Counted from the first letter of the stretch, positions 23,542-34,246 are shown. The stretch: 52,132 nt of DNA from an uncultured Selenomonadaceae bacterium (GCA_905234395.1 CAJOHG010000006.1:1-52132); one strand, 5' to 3'. Numbers and translations: made by a program. The notes: generated by a model from the sequence alone, not told the origin.

Positions 23542-24672
23542 ATGGATCGCAGAAATTTTATTCGCAACATTTTAATCGGTGGAGTCGGCTTAGCGGCGTT
23601 GACCGGCGGCGGAATTTTTTATTACGTCAATCGTCCCGAATTCGGACGCTTACCTTCGGGCGACCGTCTCAAAAAAATTTTGTCCTCGCCGCATTATTTC
23701 GGAGATCATTTTGAATGTTTAACGCCCGTAAAAGTCATGAGCGACGACGTGCAAGAAAAGGAGAATCGAATTGCCGCGACGTGGAAATTTCTTTTCGGCG
23801 ACAAAACCGGACTCGTGCCGCCAATGCCGATTCCGACCGCGAAGACAAATTTAAAATCGCTCAATCCTGCTGAAGACTGCGCGATTTGGATGGGACATTC
23901 AACGATTTATTTGCAACTCGCCGGACGAAAAATTTTGCTTGACCCGGTTTTTTCAGCGTATGCCTCGCCGATTTTCTTTGTCAATCGCGCCTTCGACGGC
24001 AGCAACGTTTATTCGGCGGACGACTTCCCGACGATTGACATTCTCGCCATAACGCACGACCATTGGGATCATCTCGACTACCCGACGATTATGCAACTCA
24101 AGCCGAAGATTAAAACTGTGCTCTGCCCGTTAGGCGTCGGCGAATATTTCGAGCAATGGAACTTTGACGCGGAAAAAATTATCGAGGACGATTGGGACAG
24201 TGTGATTGACTTCGGAAAAAATTTGACGGCGCACATTTTGCCGAGCCAACATTTTTCCGGGCGCATGTTGACGCAAAATCCAACCGAGTGGTGCGCATTT
24301 GCTTTCGTGACGAACGACAAAAAAATTTTCTGTTCGGGCGACGGCGGCTACTCCGAGCATTTCAAGGACATCGGCAAAAAATTCGGCGGCTTCGATTTGG
24401 CGTTCATGGAAAACGGTCAATACAATCGCGCGTGGCATGCAATTCACATGTTGCCCGACGAAACTGCGCGGGCGTCGCAAGATATTCGTGCAAAAAAAGT
24501 TGTGCCGATTCACGCCGGAAAGTTCGCGCTTGCACGACACGCTTGGAATGAGCCTTATAAAGACTTAATCGCCGAGAGCGCGGACAAAAATTTTGAGCTT
24601 TTGACTCCGCGAATCGGCGAGCTTATAAAATTTCATGGCGAACAAAATTTTCAACCGTGGTTTGACTTTTAG
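23542..24672 (+). CDS. MBL-fold hydrolase, NAPE-PLD/UlaG-like, with Tat-type signal
   Basis: A 376-aa protein from the ATG at 23542. The N-terminus (MDRRNFIRNILIGGVGLAAL) has an RRxFxR twin-arginine motif and a hydrophobic core, so export or membrane anchoring by Tat is likely. The metallo-beta-lactamase core has GHSTIYLQLAGRKILLDPVF, THDHWDHLDYPT (HxHxDH), LPSQHFSGR, CSGDGGYS and PIHAGKFALARHAW. This pattern fits the N-acylphosphatidylethanolamine phospholipase D-like branch, so a phospholipid or related phosphodiester substrate is possible but unproven. The weak RBS GGGAG precedes the ATG; an upstream in-frame start at 23485 is less likely. Confidence 0.75.
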   Translation: MDRRNFIRNILIGGVGLAALTGGGIFYYVNRPEFGRLPSGDRLKKILSSPHYFGDHFECLTPVKVMSDDVQEKENRIAATWKFLFGDKTGLVPPMPIPTAKTNLKSLNPAEDCAIWMGHSTIYLQLAGRKILLDPVFSAYASPIFFVNRAFDGSNVYSADDFPTIDILAITHDHWDHLDYPTIMQLKPKIKTVLCPLGVGEYFEQWNFDAEKIIEDDWDSVIDFGKNLTAHILPSQHFSGRMLTQNPTEWCAFAFVTNDKKIFCSGDGGYSEHFKDIGKKFGGFDLAFMENGQYNRAWHAIHMLPDETARASQDIRAKKVVPIHAGKFALARHAWNEPYKDLIAESADKNFELLTPRIGELIKFHGEQNFQPWFDF

Positions 24673-24688
24673 GAGAATTGGTCTCGAA

Positions 24689-25327
24689 ATGATTTACGGT
24701 TTCTTTATCGCGGCAACGGTCATCGCATTGGCAATGCTGTACAAATTCCTGCCGACGCGCAAAGGTTTCATGGTCATCTGTACGTTGTTGCTAATCGTGT
24801 TCAGCGCAAGTGCTTTCATACGCTGGCAACAAGTTCAGCAGGAACAAATCACTCGTGCGCAACGTGAAGAATTGCAACTTCAACAAAAAATTTTCGGCGA
24901 CTGGTACGCCGCCTATCAGAAAGATATTGAACGCCTCGATCAAAATTGGCAACTCTATCACAAAATTCTTGACGACTTGAACGCAATGGACGCGGACAGT
25001 TTCAACGCGGAAGCTCTGTGGTTGCGGCTGAAGGAATTGGAGCAATCGACGATTGACGAGCAGCTGAAGATTCACAAATTGACCGCGCCGCAAGAACTCA
25101 ACCGCCAGTGTCGTCAACTGGTCGAGGAAATCATTCGCAAAACTCAACGCTACGTCGACGCGCAAACGCAAGCGATAAGTCATTCGGCATTGACGGCAAA
25201 TCCTTCCGCATCAACCGATTTAGAAACGTTGCGACCCAAACTTCATGACATCATGTTGAGAGAATCGCCCGAAGGTTTATTCACCGCTCAAGAAATTTCC
25301 GCAATACGCACGGCACTAAGCGATTGA
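24689..25327 (+). CDS. Hypothetical membrane protein with coiled-coil domain
   Basis: A 212-aa protein from the ATG at 24689 (AGGAG about 12 bases upstream; another in-frame ATG at 24635 lies inside the previous gene). Two membrane helices (about 5-20 and 27-43) are followed by a long charged, helical region (REELQLQQKIF and LRLKELEQSTIDEQ) and a short C-terminal part. I recognise no family. It follows the MBL gene by 16 bases and is probably co-transcribed. Confidence 0.6.
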   Translation: MIYGFFIAATVIALAMLYKFLPTRKGFMVICTLLLIVFSASAFIRWQQVQQEQITRAQREELQLQQKIFGDWYAAYQKDIERLDQNWQLYHKILDDLNAMDADSFNAEALWLRLKELEQSTIDEQLKIHKLTAPQELNRQCRQLVEEIIRKTQRYVDAQTQAISHSALTANPSASTDLETLRPKLHDIMLRESPEGLFTAQEISAIRTALSD

Positions 25328-25328
25328 T

Positions 25329-26198
25329 TCACAATGGCTTCTTACAAAAATCTATGAACGCTTGCGCCGCCTTTGAAACGTATTTTTCTCTCTTCCACGC
25401 CAAACCAATGTTGACGAATATCGGATCGCAAAACGGCACGGCTTTGATGTCGTGTGAATTTTCGCAGATGAAGTCGAGCAGAAATGCGATGCCGACTTGA
25501 TGAGCGACGAGACCTTTTATCGTGACGATTTGACTGCTTTCTAGCACGGTGCGCGGCGAAATTTTCAGTTCGGACAATTTGCTCTGAACGACTTCGCGAG
25601 AGTAAGCACCTTCCTTGAGCATGATTAAATCGGCGTCGGCAATGTCTTCGGGCGTAATTTCTTCGTTGTCGGCAAGCGGACTGTTTTTAGACACGCACAC
25701 CATCAACTGATTGCGGCTCATTTTCAGCACGTTAAGATTCGGCGTTGATTCGGGCACGATTATAATTCCAAAGTCCAATTCGTCACTCTCAAGCTTTTCG
25801 CGAATGCTAAGCGAGCCTTCCTCATAAAGCAACACGTCCAAATTCGGGTGCAGGTGTCTGAAACCGGAAAAAACTTTCGGGAAAAGATACGCGCCCATCA
25901 TCGGCGGAATACCGATTTTTATCGTGCCCTTTTGCAAATGTTTGTAGTCGTTGACTTCCAGAACGGCGTCTTCGATATTTCTTAGCGCGAGTTCAATTCG
26001 TTTCAAAAAAACTGTTCCTTCCGGCGTCAAGGTCAATTGCTTTTGACTGCGGTCGAAAAGTTGCACGCCCAATTCCGCCTCAAGTTTTTTTATCGCGACG
26101 GTGATGTTCGGTTGCGAAACTCGAAGTCTCTGCGCGGCGCGAGTGATATTCTTCAATCGGCTTGCCATCTGAAAATATTCAAGTTGTCTCAACTCCAT
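25329..26198 (-). CDS. LysR-family transcriptional regulator
   Basis: A 289-aa protein. The N-terminal winged helix-turn-helix (LEYFQMASRLKNITRAAQRLRVSQPNIT) is followed by a linker helix and a two-lobed periplasmic-binding-like effector domain beginning KGTIKIGIPPMMG. I prefer the ATG at 26198 over 26207 because the AAGGAAG site fits it. Its stop abuts the convergent membrane-protein gene, and no divergent target gene lies next to its start. The effector is unknown. Confidence 0.88.
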   Translation of the reverse strand: MELRQLEYFQMASRLKNITRAAQRLRVSQPNITVAIKKLEAELGVQLFDRSQKQLTLTPEGTVFLKRIELALRNIEDAVLEVNDYKHLQKGTIKIGIPPMMGAYLFPKVFSGFRHLHPNLDVLLYEEGSLSIREKLESDELDFGIIIVPESTPNLNVLKMSRNQLMVCVSKNSPLADNEEITPEDIADADLIMLKEGAYSREVVQSKLSELKISPRTVLESSQIVTIKGLVAHQVGIAFLLDFICENSHDIKAVPFCDPIFVNIGLAWKREKYVSKAAQAFIDFCKKPL

Positions 26199-26363
26199 TT
26201 GAATCACTTCCTTTTATTGAACGAGTTCACTTACGATAACTGCTGTTTATATTCTACACGTTAAAATTTTATCTTGCAATGAAAATTTTTCTTAGGGCGT
26301 GTTGTAAATTGTATTTGGCTCGTGCGTCTGATTTGGCGTGTAAATTTCTTTTGTTTATAGGAT

Positions 26364-26473
26364 CTACTTTTTCTTTGCTGCGCCCAAAGAAAAAGTAGCA
26401 AAAAGAAAGGGCGTAAGTCCGCCTGGCGTCGCATCCGGCGACGCGGTCGGCGGCGGCGCGCGTCCGTGCGCGC
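26364..26473. repeat. GC-rich element of three successive hairpins
   Basis: In the 331-base gap between the LysR gene and the ABC ATPase lie three palindromes: CTACTTTTTCTTTG / CAAAGAAAAAGTAG (14-base perfect stem, 26364-26398), GCGTCGC / GCGACGC (26426-26444) and GCGCGC / GCGCGC (26456-26473). The segment from 26419 to 26473 is far richer in GC than its surroundings and encodes no protein I can support. Hairpins of the first kind occur dispersed in many bacterial genomes. This looks like a mobile palindromic element, but a structured RNA is not excluded. Confidence 0.55.
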
Positions 26474-26529
26474 TGGGTCTCAGCTCTTTTCAACGTGTCT
26501 TTATCAACAATTTCTGGAGGTTTGCAAAT

Positions 26530-27234
26530 GTGATTGAAATCGTCAACGTGAAAAAATTTTTTGGTTCGGTGCGTGCAGTCGATAACGTGAGCTTTTCGAT
26601 TGAGCGCGGCGAAATTTTCGGACTGCTCGGCAAAAACGGCGCAGGCAAGACGACGACGATTAAAATGTTGACGCTCCAACTTAAACCGACTGCAGGCGAA
26701 ATTTTTTTTGACGGACGTCCGACTAATGGCAACGAAATTTTTATCAAGAGTTTGCTCGGACTCGTGCCGCAACATTTGAACTTTGACCAGGATTTGACCG
26801 TTGAAGAAAATTTGGAACTTCATGCGCGGTTGCATCATCTGCCGAAAATTGAGCGACGTGAACGAATCGATGAGCTTTTGAAATTCGTTGAGCTGGAAAA
26901 AGTTCGTCGGTCGAACGTGCGAGAATTATCCGGCGGCATGAAACGTCGATTGCTGATAATCCGTGCGCTGATTCATCGCCCGAAAATTTTGTTGCTTGAC
27001 GAGCCGACAGTCGCACTTGATCCGCAAGTCCGCCGAAAAATTTGGGAGCTTATCATCAAACTCAAGGCGCAGGGCATTACAATCGTGTTGACGACGCATT
27101 ACATTGAAGAGGCGGAATTTTTATGTGACCGCGTGGCAATTTTGAATCGCGGACGACTTGTAGCACTGGACACGACGCAAAATCTCTGCGCGGGACATTC
27201 GCTGGAAGAAACATTCATCGCGCTGACAAAGTGA
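26530..27234 (+). CDS. ABC transporter ATP-binding protein (orphan)
   Basis: A 234-aa stand-alone ATPase starting with GTG at 26530 after GGAGG. It has Walker A GKNGAGKTTT, Q-loop GLVPQHLNF, signature LSGGMKRRLL, Walker B ILLLDEPTVALDP and H-loop LTTHYIEEAEFL. The sequence matches the NodI/DrrA/CcmA-type group that energises ABC-2 exporters, for example of polysaccharide, drug or antibiotic. No membrane partner lies beside it, so it must pair with a permease encoded elsewhere. Confidence 0.88.
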   Translation: MIEIVNVKKFFGSVRAVDNVSFSIERGEIFGLLGKNGAGKTTTIKMLTLQLKPTAGEIFFDGRPTNGNEIFIKSLLGLVPQHLNFDQDLTVEENLELHARLHHLPKIERRERIDELLKFVELEKVRRSNVRELSGGMKRRLLIIRALIHRPKILLLDEPTVALDPQVRRKIWELIIKLKAQGITIVLTTHYIEEAEFLCDRVAILNRGRLVALDTTQNLCAGHSLEETFIALTK

Positions 27235-27252
27235 TTCGGTGCAATGAACGTT

Positions 27253-27280
27253 TTGCAATGATTATCGCGTGTGTTATACT
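27253..27280 (+). promoter_or_regulatory. Promoter of the O-antigen ligase gene
   Basis: TTGCAA (27253-27258), a 16-base spacer and TATACT (27275-27280), about 30 bases before the start at 27310. Confidence 0.65.
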
Positions 27281-27309
27281 TGTTGCAACATTTTTTGGGA
27301 GAAGTGCTT

Positions 27310-28512
27310 ATGCCGATAAAAATTTCACTCGACGCGGCAATGTATTGCGTGGTGCTGTTGATGGCGTTTGCCGTGCCGCTGTCGACTGCCGCCGCAAGTA
27401 TCGCCGTCGGAGCCGGAACATTGTTTATCGCCGTAAAATATTTTCGGACGCGAGAAATGCCGCCGTTCGACGCAGAACTTTTGGAAGTGTTGGCAGTTTA
27501 TATCGTCTGTCAAATTTTCATCGCGGCAACGTCGTGGGACGTGGCGATAAGTTTCCGTGAAGTCGTCGGCGAAATTCACAGATTCTTTCCGCTGATTTTC
27601 GCAATGACATTCATAAAAAATCGCGAGCAACTTTGCGGCATCCTAATCGCGACGATATTGGCATCACTGATAAACGAAGCGGCGGGAATTTTTCAATACT
27701 TCGTGCTGGGCGAGCCGCGAGCATTCGGTTTCAATCACACGCCGACATTTTACGGGTCGTTCATGCTCATGCAGTTGCCGATGATGATTTTTATCGCGCG
27801 GTTAAAAATTTTGTCGCCGATTTGGAGACGTTTGGCAATGGTCGCGGTAATTTTTAGCTTGATTTGTTTGGTGCTGTCAATGACGCGCGGCGCGTGGTTG
27901 GCGTTTATTATGGTCGTCGTGATTTTTGTTTTGCTGGAGAAAAAATATCGGCGTGTCACCGCAAAAATTTTCGCGGGCTTGACGATAATCTTCCTTGTCG
28001 TGACGATGATGTCGCCGAGATTGCAGGACAGGTTGTTGACGTTGACTGACGCAAATTTTCGGAGCAACAGTGAACGAATTTTGATGTGGGAGTCTGCATT
28101 GAAAATTTTCCGCGATTATCCGATTTACGGCGTCGGACAAAAAATATTTTTCACGGCGTACAACGAATACTACATTTCTCACGACGCAAAGGAACGTCCG
28201 AGCACAGATCGTCGCGGTCACACGCACCCGCACAACAATCTTTTGCACCGTGCAAGCGAAGGCGGCTTAATCGGGCTGGCATCATTTATCGGGCTTTACG
28301 CGTACTTCTTTTGGAAATTTTACATGCAGTTCCGTCGCGAAAGAAAATTCTCAATCTGCGCGGGCTTGACGGCATTTTTAATCTTGGCGGGATTGCAACT
28401 TGAAGGCTTAACCGATACGAACATGAATCAAGTCCCGATAATGCGCGAGTTCTGGTTATTGGCGGGCACGTTAATCGCGGCGGAGCACATTCTCAAACAG
28501 AGGGCAACGTGA
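27310..28512 (+). CDS. O-antigen ligase/polymerase-like membrane protein (Wzy_C)
   Basis: A 400-aa protein from the ATG at 27310 (GGGAGAAG upstream). About eleven hydrophobic segments surround a long external loop with NSERILMWESALKIFRDYPIYGVG and GHTHPHNNLLHRASEGGLIG, the Wzy_C signature containing the catalytic-type His. Such proteins join or polymerise O-antigen on lipid A-core in the outer membrane. This supports a diderm host. It is a single gene and no other LPS genes are near. Confidence 0.82.
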   Translation: MPIKISLDAAMYCVVLLMAFAVPLSTAAASIAVGAGTLFIAVKYFRTREMPPFDAELLEVLAVYIVCQIFIAATSWDVAISFREVVGEIHRFFPLIFAMTFIKNREQLCGILIATILASLINEAAGIFQYFVLGEPRAFGFNHTPTFYGSFMLMQLPMMIFIARLKILSPIWRRLAMVAVIFSLICLVLSMTRGAWLAFIMVVVIFVLLEKKYRRVTAKIFAGLTIIFLVVTMMSPRLQDRLLTLTDANFRSNSERILMWESALKIFRDYPIYGVGQKIFFTAYNEYYISHDAKERPSTDRRGHTHPHNNLLHRASEGGLIGLASFIGLYAYFFWKFYMQFRRERKFSICAGLTAFLILAGLQLEGLTDTNMNQVPIMREFWLLAGTLIAAEHILKQRAT

Positions 28513-28612
28513 CGTTGCATTCTGATAACGCGTCGAAACGTTACGAGCAATGGAAACGACTTCACCGCGCTTGGACGATTTGACGACGTAAAATTTAACA
28601 GAGGTGAACATT

Positions 28613-29383
28613 TTGACAATCGACGAAAAAATTTTTGAGATGCCCGAAGGCGAAGGCATCACGGTTGAACAGGAATTGACTGACGAGCGGCGCAGATTGC
28701 TGATAAAATTTTCCAAAAGCATTGGGCTGAAATTTTCGCGGCTTGAACTTTTGAATCGCGCACTGACTCACAAATCTTACGCAAAAGAATTCGAGCCGCG
28801 ACTGAAATACAACGAGCGATTGGAATTTTTGGGCGACGCAGTTTTAGGTTTGGCGGCAGGCACTTATCTGTTCGAGCACTTCCCGAATTTGACGGAAGGC
28901 GAATTGACTAAAATGCGTTCGAGCGTCGTGCGGCAGTCCACGCTGACACGTTTGGCGGAAAAAATCGGCTTGGACGAATTGTTGTTGTTGGGACCGACAG
29001 AGGCGACTTCAACGCGCGGACGTGCATCGAATTTGGAAGATGCAATGGAAGCGGTTATCGGCGCGATTTACCTCGAACACGGCTGGGAAGTCGCCCGCGA
29101 TTTTGTCTTCCGCCAATTCGCACAAGAATTCGAGCACGTGAAAATCACCGGCATTCCGAAAGATTATAAGAGCAAGTTGCAGGAAGTGATTCAATCTCGT
29201 CCGCCACTCAAACTCCGTTACGTCGAATTGGGCATGAGCGGCCCGGATCACATGAAAACTTTTCAGGCGGCGGCTTTGATTGACGAGAAGATTTTCGGAC
29301 GCGGCATCGGCAGCAGCAAAAAAGCAGCTGAACAAGAAGCGGCACGTATGGCGTTGAAAAAATTGGAAGAACTTGACGAATAA
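28613..29383 (+). CDS. rnc: Ribonuclease III
   Basis: A 256-aa protein; the TTG at 28613 is preferred because AGAGGTGA lies just before it (a GTG at 28604 is in the RBS). The RNase III domain has NERLEFLGDAVL, where the catalytic acidic residues lie, and NLEDAMEAVIGAIYLEHG. A C-terminal double-stranded RNA-binding domain follows (DYKSKLQEV, then GIGSSKKAAEQEAARMAL). It processes rRNA and double-stranded RNA. It sits just upstream of rpoB but is separated from it by a strong promoter. Confidence 0.95.
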   Translation: MTIDEKIFEMPEGEGITVEQELTDERRRLLIKFSKSIGLKFSRLELLNRALTHKSYAKEFEPRLKYNERLEFLGDAVLGLAAGTYLFEHFPNLTEGELTKMRSSVVRQSTLTRLAEKIGLDELLLLGPTEATSTRGRASNLEDAMEAVIGAIYLEHGWEVARDFVFRQFAQEFEHVKITGIPKDYKSKLQEVIQSRPPLKLRYVELGMSGPDHMKTFQAAALIDEKIFGRGIGSSKKAAEQEAARMALKKLEELDE

Positions 29384-29404
29384 ACGTTGCCCGAAAAATT
29401 TTGG

Positions 29405-29433
29405 TTGACAGGAAAATTGTCCGGCTATATAAT
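29405..29433 (+). promoter_or_regulatory. Consensus promoter of the rpoBC operon
   Basis: A perfect TTGACA (29405-29410), 17-base spacer and perfect TATAAT (29428-29433). The leader to rpoB is about 120 bases long. Confidence 0.9.
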
Positions 29434-29468
29434 TCAAAGCTACTGATTGACAATATGATGGAGAAATT

Positions 29469-29522
29469 ATGCGCGTCGTGTCCACTCGGAATCTTCAGGT
29501 TACGCCGCGCACTTATTTTTAA
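29469..29522 (+). CDS. Possible 17-aa leader peptide upstream of rpoB
   Basis: An ATG at 29469 with GGAG five bases upstream opens a 17-codon ORF (MRVVSTRNLQVTPRTYF) that ends 36 bases before rpoB. It lies inside the long rpoB leader. It could be a regulatory upstream ORF or chance. Confidence 0.3.
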   Translation: MRVVSTRNLQVTPRTYF

Positions 29523-29558
29523 TTAGGTACTAGTTCCTACAAAGGAGTGACGGCTTTA

Positions 29559-32500
29559 ATGTTTAATCCTGTTCAAGTCGGCAAACGAACACGGTACAGC
29601 TACGCGCGGATAAAAGAAGTCATGGAGATGCCACACCTCCTGGACATTCAACGCAACTCCTACGAATGGTTTAAGAAAGAAGGTTTGCAGGAAATCTTCA
29701 GGGACATTTCGCCGATAGCGGACTTCAGCGGCAACCTGGAACTTTTCTTCGAAAGTTTTACCTTCGGCGAGAGCAAATACACGCTTGAAGAATGCAAGAA
29801 ACGTGACGGCACTTACGCCGCGCCCGTCCGCGTCAAAGTTAAACTCCTTAACAAAGCCAAGGGCGAAGTCAAAGAGCAGGAAGTTTTTATGGGCGACTTC
29901 CCGATTATGACCGATACCGGCACTTTCATCATCAACGGCGCAGAACGCGTCATTGTCAGCCAACTCGTCAGAAGTCCCGGCTCCTATTACGAAAAATCCA
30001 TCGATCAAACCGGCAAAAACATTTTTACCGCAACAGTTATTCCAAATCGCGGCGCGTGGATTGAATTGGAAACAGACTCCACCGGCGCAATCAGCGTTCG
30101 CATTGACCGCACGCGAAAGATGCCCGTGTCTTATTTTATTCGCGCCTTAGACTTTGAGACCAACAATCAGATTCTCAATCTCTTTGACGTGAAATTTTTT
30201 ATCGCAAGCAAAATTCACGACGAGAATACTTCTGCGCAACTTGCCAATTATCTTTCCGCCAATGATGCCGATTCGCGCAACACTTTGACTGTCGGTTATC
30301 TGCGTCGTCGCGGCGGCGATAAGACAGAAGAAACTTTTAACGCGCTCCTTAAAGCTTACACGCAACTTGACGAGAAAAACGATCTCCTGTCGAATTACAA
30401 GTATCTGCTGGACAATCTTGCCGCAATCGACGATAAGAATACTCTCATTTCCGGGTACAAGGCTCTCGTTGACATGCTCGACGCAGATCAAAAAAATGAC
30501 GAAGACAACAAGGAAAAGGCTCTTATCGGTATTTACAATCGTCTGCGTCCCGGTGAGCCGCCGTCTGCCGAAAATGCCGCATCGCTTTTGCATTCGCAAT
30601 TCTTTGATCCTCGTCGTTACGATTTGGCAAGCGTCGGACGTTACAAAATCACCAAGAAACTCGGTTGGAAACGCCGCATTCTCGGACGCGTCCTTGCCGA
30701 AGATTTGATTGACCACGAGACCGGCGAAATTTTAATTCCCGCCGATACCGTCATCACTCAAGCAATGTTGGACGCCATTGACGACGAACGCGAGGCTGCC
30801 ATTTTTAATTTCGACGACAACTGGAAACGCCGCATTCTCGGCAAAATTCCGTCCGAAAATATTCGTCACCCGGTCACCAGAGAAATTATCTTCCATTCGG
30901 GCAAAGAGATCACTCAAGAGGCGTTGGATGCCTTCGACTACGATTTTGACCCTGCAGATATTCTTAACAGGCTCATTCCCGAAGACAGTTCTCGTCGCGG
31001 AATTGCGATGCCAATTCCGATTCGCGTCAAGACTGAAAGCGGCTCTTATACCATGCTTTGTGCGCCGACGTTGTCAATCAAGGACAATCGCACCATTTGC
31101 ATTGCCGACATCATGAGCGCGATTAATTACATTTTCTCGTTGATGAGCGACTCCGGTACGCCCGACGATATTGATCACCTCGGAAATCGTCGCGTGCGCA
31201 GTGTCGGTGAACTTTTGCTCAATCAATTCCGAATCGGTATGACGCGCATGGAACGTGTTGTCCGCGAACGCATGACCACTCAAGACGCAGAAATTGTCAC
31301 GCCGCAAAATCTTATCAACATTCGCCCGGTCGTTGCCGCCATCAAAGAATTTTTCGGCTCTTCGCAGTTGTCGCAGTTCATGGATCAACATAATCCGCTG
31401 TCCGAACTCACTCACAAACGCAGATTATCCGCATTGGGTCCCGGCGGTTTATCTCGTGAACGTGCCGGCTTTGAAGTCCGTGACGTGCACAACTCGCACT
31501 ACGGTCGCATGTGCCCGATTGAAACGCCTGAAGGTCCGAACATCGGCTTAATCGGCAGCTTGTCAAATTATGGGCGCGTCAATCAATACGGTTTCATCGA
31601 GACGCCTTATCGCAAAGTTGAGAATTGCCGCGTAACAAATGACGTTCGCTATTTGACCGCCGACGAGGAAGAGCCGCTTACAATCGCGCAAGCCAACGAG
31701 CCGCTTGACGAGAACGACTGTTTCATCAATGAACGCGTCACTGCCCGCCGCAACGAAGAGACTACCAAAGTCCGCCGCGAGACCGTCGACTACATGGACG
31801 TCAGCCCGAAGCAAGTCGTTTCAATCGCAACGGCAATGATTCCTTTCCTTGAAAACGACGACGCCAACCGCGCTTTGATGGGCGCAAATATGCAACGTCA
31901 AGCCGTACCGTTATTGAAGACTCAATCGCCTTTGGTCGGCACTGGGATGGAGTATAAGGCGGCGTGCGATTCGGGCGTTATGGTGCTGGCCAAAAGGCCC
32001 GGTACTGTCGTTGAGGTCGATGCTCGCCAAATTAAAATTAAAGTCGATGACCAATTCGTCAACTCCGAAAAAGACAAATTCGACACTTACACCCTCCAGA
32101 AATTTGTCCGCTCCAATCAAGGCACCTGCATTAACCAAATCCCTATCGTCGTCGAAGGCGAACACGTTAACTCACATCAACCTATCGCTGACGGCCCGGC
32201 TACCTCGGACGGTGAACTTGCTCTCGGTTACAATATCATCGTCGCCTATATGCCTTGGGAAGGTTACAACTACGAAGACGCCATTTTATTATCCGAAAAC
32301 CTCATCAAGCGCGATATTTTCACGTCAATTCATATCGAAGAATATCAGTGCGATGCTCGCGATACCAAACTCGGCCCGGAAGAAGTCACTCGCGACATTC
32401 CAAACGTCTCGGAAGATTCACTAACTCACCTCGACTCCGAAGGCATTATCGCCATCGGTGCCGACGTTAGAACCGGTGATATTCTCGTCGGCAAAGTCAC

Positions 32501-34214
32501 TCCCAAGGGCGAAACCGAATTGACCGCTGAAGAACGTTTATTAAGAGCTATCTTCGGCGAAAAGGCTCGCGAAGTTCGCGACACTTCTCTGCGCGTCCCG
32601 CACGGCGAATCGGGCAAAGTCGTTGCCGTCAACGTTTTCACCCGCGATAACAACGACGAAATGCAACCCGGCGTCAATAAGCAAGTTCGCGTTTACATTG
32701 CCCAAAAACGTAAAATTTCTGTCGGCGACAAAATGAGCGGTCGCCACGGCAATAAAGGCGTCGTTTCCGATATTCGCAGACAAGAAGATATGCCTTTCCT
32801 GCCCGACGGTACTCCTGTCGACATTGTTCTTAATCCTCTCGGCGTGCCTTCCCGCATGAATATCGGGCAAGTTCTGGAGGCTCATCTCGGCATGGCTGTT
32901 CGCAACATCGGTTTGCTCATTAACAATTTCCCTAATCGTATCAACGACATCATTGCTCAACTTAAAATTTTGGATTACGACTTCAACGATAATACTTTCT
33001 CTAATTCTTTGGACAAACTGACCGACAATATCGACCGCCTTTTCAATTTCATTTCCGATTCTTTGGCTGATATTAGTCCCGAAGGCTCTCTTGCCGATTT
33101 TGCTCAATCTATCGCCGAACGCATTCCCTACGCTGATTTTCTTGACCAAAAAGATCGTTCCGACCTCGAAAAAGTTCTTGCTCTCAGCCCTGTCTCTTTC
33201 GCCAACAAATTCAAACTCCTACAATTCATCAAACGTAAAGACTTCCTTAAGAAATTTGAAGCTCGTGCCGCTCGTGACAACCTTGCCAACGATTTTTATC
33301 TTTTCTGCCATATTTCTTTCTTGCTTAAGGCTCTGCGTGACCTCGAATCCGTTAAGCGCGATTTGAATGCTTTCCTTCTCCAACTAAATAAATTCAGCTT
33401 TAACGTTAAATCTGTCGGCTTGCCTGTTCCTTCCAAAGCAGGTCTGCACATTGCCACGCCCGTTTTCGACGGCGCAAGAGAACATGATATTTTCTCCACC
33501 ATCAAACTTGCCAATCTGCCGGACGACGGTAAAACTCTTCTCTTTGACGGCAGAACCGGCGAACCTTTTGAAAATCGCGTTACTGTCGGTTGCGTTTATA
33601 TGCTCAAACTTCATCATCTCGTCGACGACAAAATTCATGCCAGATCCACCGGGCCTTACAGCTTAGTCACTCAACAACCTCTCGGCGGCAAAGCTCAATT
33701 CGGCGGTCAACGTTTCGGCGAAATGGAAGTTTGGGCTCTCGAAGCTTACGGCGCAAGCTACACTCTTCAAGAAATTCTCACCGTCAAATCTGACGACGTC
33801 CTCGGTCGTGTCAAAGCTTACGAGGCTATCGTCAAAGGTCTCAACATTCCCGAACCCGGCGTTCCTGAATCTTTCAAAGTCCTTATCAAAGAATTGCAGT
33901 CCATTGGTCTTGATATTCGCGTACTTAGCGGCGACTCTAAGGAAATTATCATTCGCGACGACGACGACGACGACCGCGCTCTTCGCAATAAGGCTAAAGA
34001 TTTGGGCGTTGATGTCGGCAATTTCGGCGACCATGATGTTAATCCTGCTGAACCGCCCGCCGAAGATATTATTGCCGAGGATATTGACCGTAAACCTTCC
34101 GACGAAGAGTTGGATTCTCAACTAAATTCTCTTGCGCCGGACGATTTAAACCTTGACGACCTGGACGCCAATTCCGTTAATGCCAACGACGATGAGAATT
34201 TTTCTGACGAGTAA
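29559..34214 (+). CDS. rpoB: DNA-directed RNA polymerase subunit beta (RpoB), with large insertions
   Basis: A 1551-aa protein from the ATG at 29559 (AAAGGAG upstream), clearly longer than the roughly 1200 aa of Bacillus RpoB. Core motifs are intact: the rifampicin region ([30 protein letters not shown]), [32 protein letters not shown] and [22 protein letters not shown]. Extra sequence includes about residues 230-345, two repeated [19 protein letters not shown] modules (30660-30950) and about 180 aa between HLGMA and [10 protein letters not shown] (32900-33436), the same site as the E. coli SI2 insertion. The C-terminus is a long acidic tail. Confidence 0.95.
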   Translation: MFNPVQVGKRTRYSYARIKEVMEMPHLLDIQRNSYEWFKKEGLQEIFRDISPIADFSGNLELFFESFTFGESKYTLEECKKRDGTYAAPVRVKVKLLNKAKGEVKEQEVFMGDFPIMTDTGTFIINGAERVIVSQLVRSPGSYYEKSIDQTGKNIFTATVIPNRGAWIELETDSTGAISVRIDRTRKMPVSYFIRALDFETNNQILNLFDVKFFIASKIHDENTSAQLANYLSANDADSRNTLTVGYLRRRGGDKTEETFNALLKAYTQLDEKNDLLSNYKYLLDNLAAIDDKNTLISGYKALVDMLDADQKNDEDNKEKALIGIYNRLRPGEPPSAENAASLLHSQFFDPRRYDLASVGRYKITKKLGWKRRILGRVLAEDLIDHETGEILIPADTVITQAMLDAIDDEREAAIFNFDDNWKRRILGKIPSENIRHPVTREIIFHSGKEITQEALDAFDYDFDPADILNRLIPEDSSRRGIAMPIPIRVKTESGSYTMLCAPTLSIKDNRTICIADIMSAINYIFSLMSDSGTPDDIDHLGNRRVRSVGELLLNQFRIGMTRMERVVRERMTTQDAEIVTPQNLINIRPVVAAIKEFFGSSQLSQFMDQHNPLSELTHKRRLSALGPGGLSRERAGFEVRDVHNSHYGRMCPIETPEGPNIGLIGSLSNYGRVNQYGFIETPYRKVENCRVTNDVRYLTADEEEPLTIAQANEPLDENDCFINERVTARRNEETTKVRRETVDYMDVSPKQVVSIATAMIPFLENDDANRALMGANMQRQAVPLLKTQSPLVGTGMEYKAACDSGVMVLAKRPGTVVEVDARQIKIKVDDQFVNSEKDKFDTYTLQKFVRSNQGTCINQIPIVVEGEHVNSHQPIADGPATSDGELALGYNIIVAYMPWEGYNYEDAILLSENLIKRDIFTSIHIEEYQCDARDTKLGPEEVTRDIPNVSEDSLTHLDSEGIIAIGADVRTGDILVGKVTPKGETELTAEERLLRAIFGEKAREVRDTSLRVPHGESGKVVAVNVFTRDNNDEMQPGVNKQVRVYIAQKRKISVGDKMSGRHGNKGVVSDIRRQEDMPFLPDGTPVDIVLNPLGVPSRMNIGQVLEAHLGMAVRNIGLLINNFPNRINDIIAQLKILDYDFNDNTFSNSLDKLTDNIDRLFNFISDSLADISPEGSLADFAQSIAERIPYADFLDQKDRSDLEKVLALSPVSFANKFKLLQFIKRKDFLKKFEARAARDNLANDFYLFCHISFLLKALRDLESVKRDLNAFLLQLNKFSFNVKSVGLPVPSKAGLHIATPVFDGAREHDIFSTIKLANLPDDGKTLLFDGRTGEPFENRVTVGCVYMLKLHHLVDDKIHARSTGPYSLVTQQPLGGKAQFGGQRFGEMEVWALEAYGASYTLQEILTVKSDDVLGRVKAYEAIVKGLNIPEPGVPESFKVLIKELQSIGLDIRVLSGDSKEIIIRDDDDDDRALRNKAKDLGVDVGNFGDHDVNPAEPPAEDIIAEDIDRKPSDEELDSQLNSLAPDDLNLDDLDANSVNANDDENFSDE

Positions 34215-34246
34215 GGACTGGTCAAAGCGACTGAAAGGAGTTTCAC

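Noticed and set aside
32900..33436. Intein or mobile intron in rpoB
   Set aside because: The insertion is helical, charged sequence without intein splice or endonuclease motifs, and it sits at a known polymerase insertion site.
29556..34121. Many long minus-strand ORFs antisense to rpoB
   Set aside because: Mirror frames of a strongly biased, highly expressed gene; no RBS or motifs.
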